Part shown: one piece after another, positions 62,951 to 64,000 of the stretch
How the letters are laid out: every line of letters starts with the position of its first letter
Position numbering within the stretch: the first letter of the stretch is position 1
From: Doris montereyensis
Taxonomy: Eukaryota; Mollusca; Gastropoda; Nudibranchia; Dorididae
Length of the DNA stretch: 64,000 bases
Direction: 5' to 3'
NCBI GenBank assembly: GCA_037039925.1
Contig: JAXRKP010001794.1
Coordinates: 28,682-92,681 of the forward strand
Made by a program: the position numbers and the translations under genes
Notes under the pieces: model-generated
The model's database searches: none
The model's input: the letters and a program-made list of their open reading frames with translations, nothing else
What the model was told of the DNA's origin: nothing

Positions 62951-64000
62951 AAGAAAGAGTATCTCAAGAAGAAAAGAAAGAGTATCTCAATGTGAAAAGA
63001 AAGAGTATTTCAATGTGAAAAGAAAGAATATCTCAACAAGAAAAGATCGAGTATCTCAATCAGAAAAGAAAGAGTATCTCAAGGAGAAAAGAAAGAGTCT
63101 TTCAATGTGAAAAGATAGAGTATCTCAATGTGAAAAAAAAAGACTATTTCAATGTGAAAAGGAAGAGTATCTCAATGAGAAAAGATAGAGTATCTCACTG
63201 TGAAAAGAAAGAGTATCTCAACGAGAAAAGAAAGAGTATCTCAATGAGAAAAGAAGGAGTATCTCAATGTGAAAAGAAGGAGTATCTCAATGTGAAAAGA
63301 AATAGTATCTCAAAAAGAAAAGAAAGATTATCTCAATGTGAAAAGATAGCGTATCTTAACGACAAAAAGATACAGTATCTCAACAAGGAAAGAAAGAGTA
63401 TCTCACCAAGAAAAGGAAGAGTATCTCAACAAGAAAAGAAAGAGTATCTCAACAAGAAAAGAAAGAGTATCTTAATGTGAAAAGAAAGAGTATCTCAATG
63501 TGAAAAGAAAGAGTATCTCAATGTGAAAAGAAAGACTATCTCAATGTGAAAAGAAAGAGTGTCTCAATGTGAAAAGAAAGAGTATCTCAACAAGAAAAGA
63601 AAGAGTATCTCAATGTGAAAAGAAAGAGTATCTCAATGTGAAAAGAAAGAGCATCTCAATGTGAAAAGAAAGAGTATCTCAATGTGAAAAGAAAGAGTAT
63701 CTCAATGTAAAAAGCAAGAGTATCTGGATGTGAAAAGAAAGAGTATCTCAATAAGAAAAGGGAGAGTATCTCAACAAGAAAAGAAAGAGTATCTCAATGT
63801 GAAAAGAAAGAATATCTCAATGTGAAAAGATAGAGTATCTCAATGTGAAAAGATAGAGTATCTCAATGTGAAAAGAAAGAATATCTCAATGTGAAAAGAT
63901 AGAGTATCTCAATGTGAAAAGAAAGAATATCTCAATGTGAAAAGAAAGAATATCTCAATATGAAAAGATAGAGTATCTCAATGTGAAAAGATACAGTATC
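62951..64000 (+). repeat. Regular satellite with partial block-3 copy
   Basis: Regular units to the window end. At about 63,120-63,280 the order actatttcaatg, aaggaagag, gatag, ctcactgtg, cgag, aaggagtatc matches block 3 near 57,200-57,355 and 54,660-54,800. The last 200 bp alternate gatagag and gaaagaa tails. The array continues past the window edge. Confidence 0.8.

Larger units (their letters stand above)
1..64000 (+). repeat. 23-bp satellite array filling the window
   Basis: The sequence is a continuous head-to-tail tandem repeat of 23 bp. Each unit is an 11-nt head gagtatctcaa, a 4-nt variable cassette, and an 8-nt tail aaaagaaa. Common cassettes are tgtg, caag and tgag; rarer ones are cgag, taag, gaag, tggg, agtg, aggg, tttg, tatg and caac. 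All units read in the same direction; I saw no inverted monomer. Composition per monomer is 11 A, 5 T, 5 G and 2 C, so GC is about 30% and the + strand is purine-rich. Indels of 1-4 nt occur in some units, mainly in the A-runs of the tail. The length, homogeneity and HOR structure are those of eukaryotic satellite DNA. I do not recognise the monomer as a named family. Both array edges lie outside the window. Confidence 0.97.

Noticed and set aside
119..63480. Many open frames of 60-184 codons on both strands as possible repeat-protein genes
   Set aside because: They are direct readings of the 23-bp repeat in rotating frames. They begin and end wherever cassette or tail variants create ATG, TGA or TAG. 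They overlap in several frames, show frame-breaking indels and have no promoter or gene context.
1..64000. CRISPR array (short direct repeats at regular spacing)
   Set aside because: There are no unique spacers. The variable part is only 4 nt and drawn from a small set, no cas genes are present, and the array size far exceeds any CRISPR locus.
1..64000. Telomeric repeat or degenerate telomere
   Set aside because: The 23-bp unit does not contain TTAGGG-, TTTAGGG- or TTAGG-type repeats on either strand.
1..64000. Centromere identity based on a CENP-B box
   Set aside because: No CENP-B-box-like motif is visible; the unit has almost no CG-rich sequence. Centromere function cannot be read from sequence alone here.
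1..64000. Prokaryotic or viral repeat region
   Set aside because: A 64 kb gene-free tandem array with kilobase HORs is not known from bacteria or phages. No coding flank supports either.
1..64000. Hairpin-forming inverted repeat from gag-tat-ctc in every monomer
   Set aside because: The arms are only 3 nt each, too short for a stable structure, and no longer inverted repeat is visible.

Overview
The whole 64 kb window is one uninterrupted, head-to-tail satellite DNA array. The basic unit is 23 bp. It reads as an 11-nt head (gagtatctcaa), a variable 4-nt cassette (most often tgtg, caag or tgag), and an 8-nt A-rich tail (aaaagaaa). At 23 bp per unit the window holds roughly 2,700-2,780 monomers, all in the same orientation. 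I found no gene, RNA gene, transposon, telomere repeat or other unique sequence. The only non-monomer sequence is a cluster of short (CT)n tracts at about 3.49-4.0 kb. GC is about 30% (7 of 23 bases in the monomer), and the + strand is strongly purine-rich (16 of 23). This kind of array points to eukaryotic heterochromatin (pericentromeric, subtelomeric or interstitial). Nothing in the window identifies the species.

Layout. 1-3.49 kb is a degenerate domain with many indels and partial monomers. 3.49-4.0 kb carries the (CT)n tracts. 4.0-7.0 kb is moderately degenerate. 7.0-16.6 kb is mostly regular 23-mers with a more disturbed stretch at 11.0-14.6 kb. 16.6-35.4 kb is a higher-order repeat (HOR) block whose copies are offset by about 6.8, 3.86 and 4.1 kb. 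35.4-52.8 kb is a second HOR block in which diagnostic variants recur with spacings of about 1,841, 3,231 and 2,722 bp; the last two add to a 5,952-bp super-unit present almost twice. 52.8-54.6 kb is transitional. 54.6-59.6 kb is a third HOR of about 2.5 kb in two copies, with a partial third copy at 63.1-63.3 kb. 59.6-60.4 kb is disturbed, 60.4-61.8 kb is the purest stretch, 61.8-62.95 kb is degenerate again, and the rest is regular up to the window edge. Neither edge of the array is reached.

Open reading frames exist on both strands because 23 is not a multiple of 3. Each monomer shifts the frame, so three monomers (69 bp) make a 23-residue cycle. The frames end wherever a tgtg cassette falls in the phase that gives ATG-TGA, or a tail mutation makes TAG. 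The indels and the lack of any start context argue that these are not genes. What is informative here is the evolution of the array: a variable cassette between conserved flanks works as a natural monomer label, and it lets several nested rounds of amplification be read directly from the sequence.
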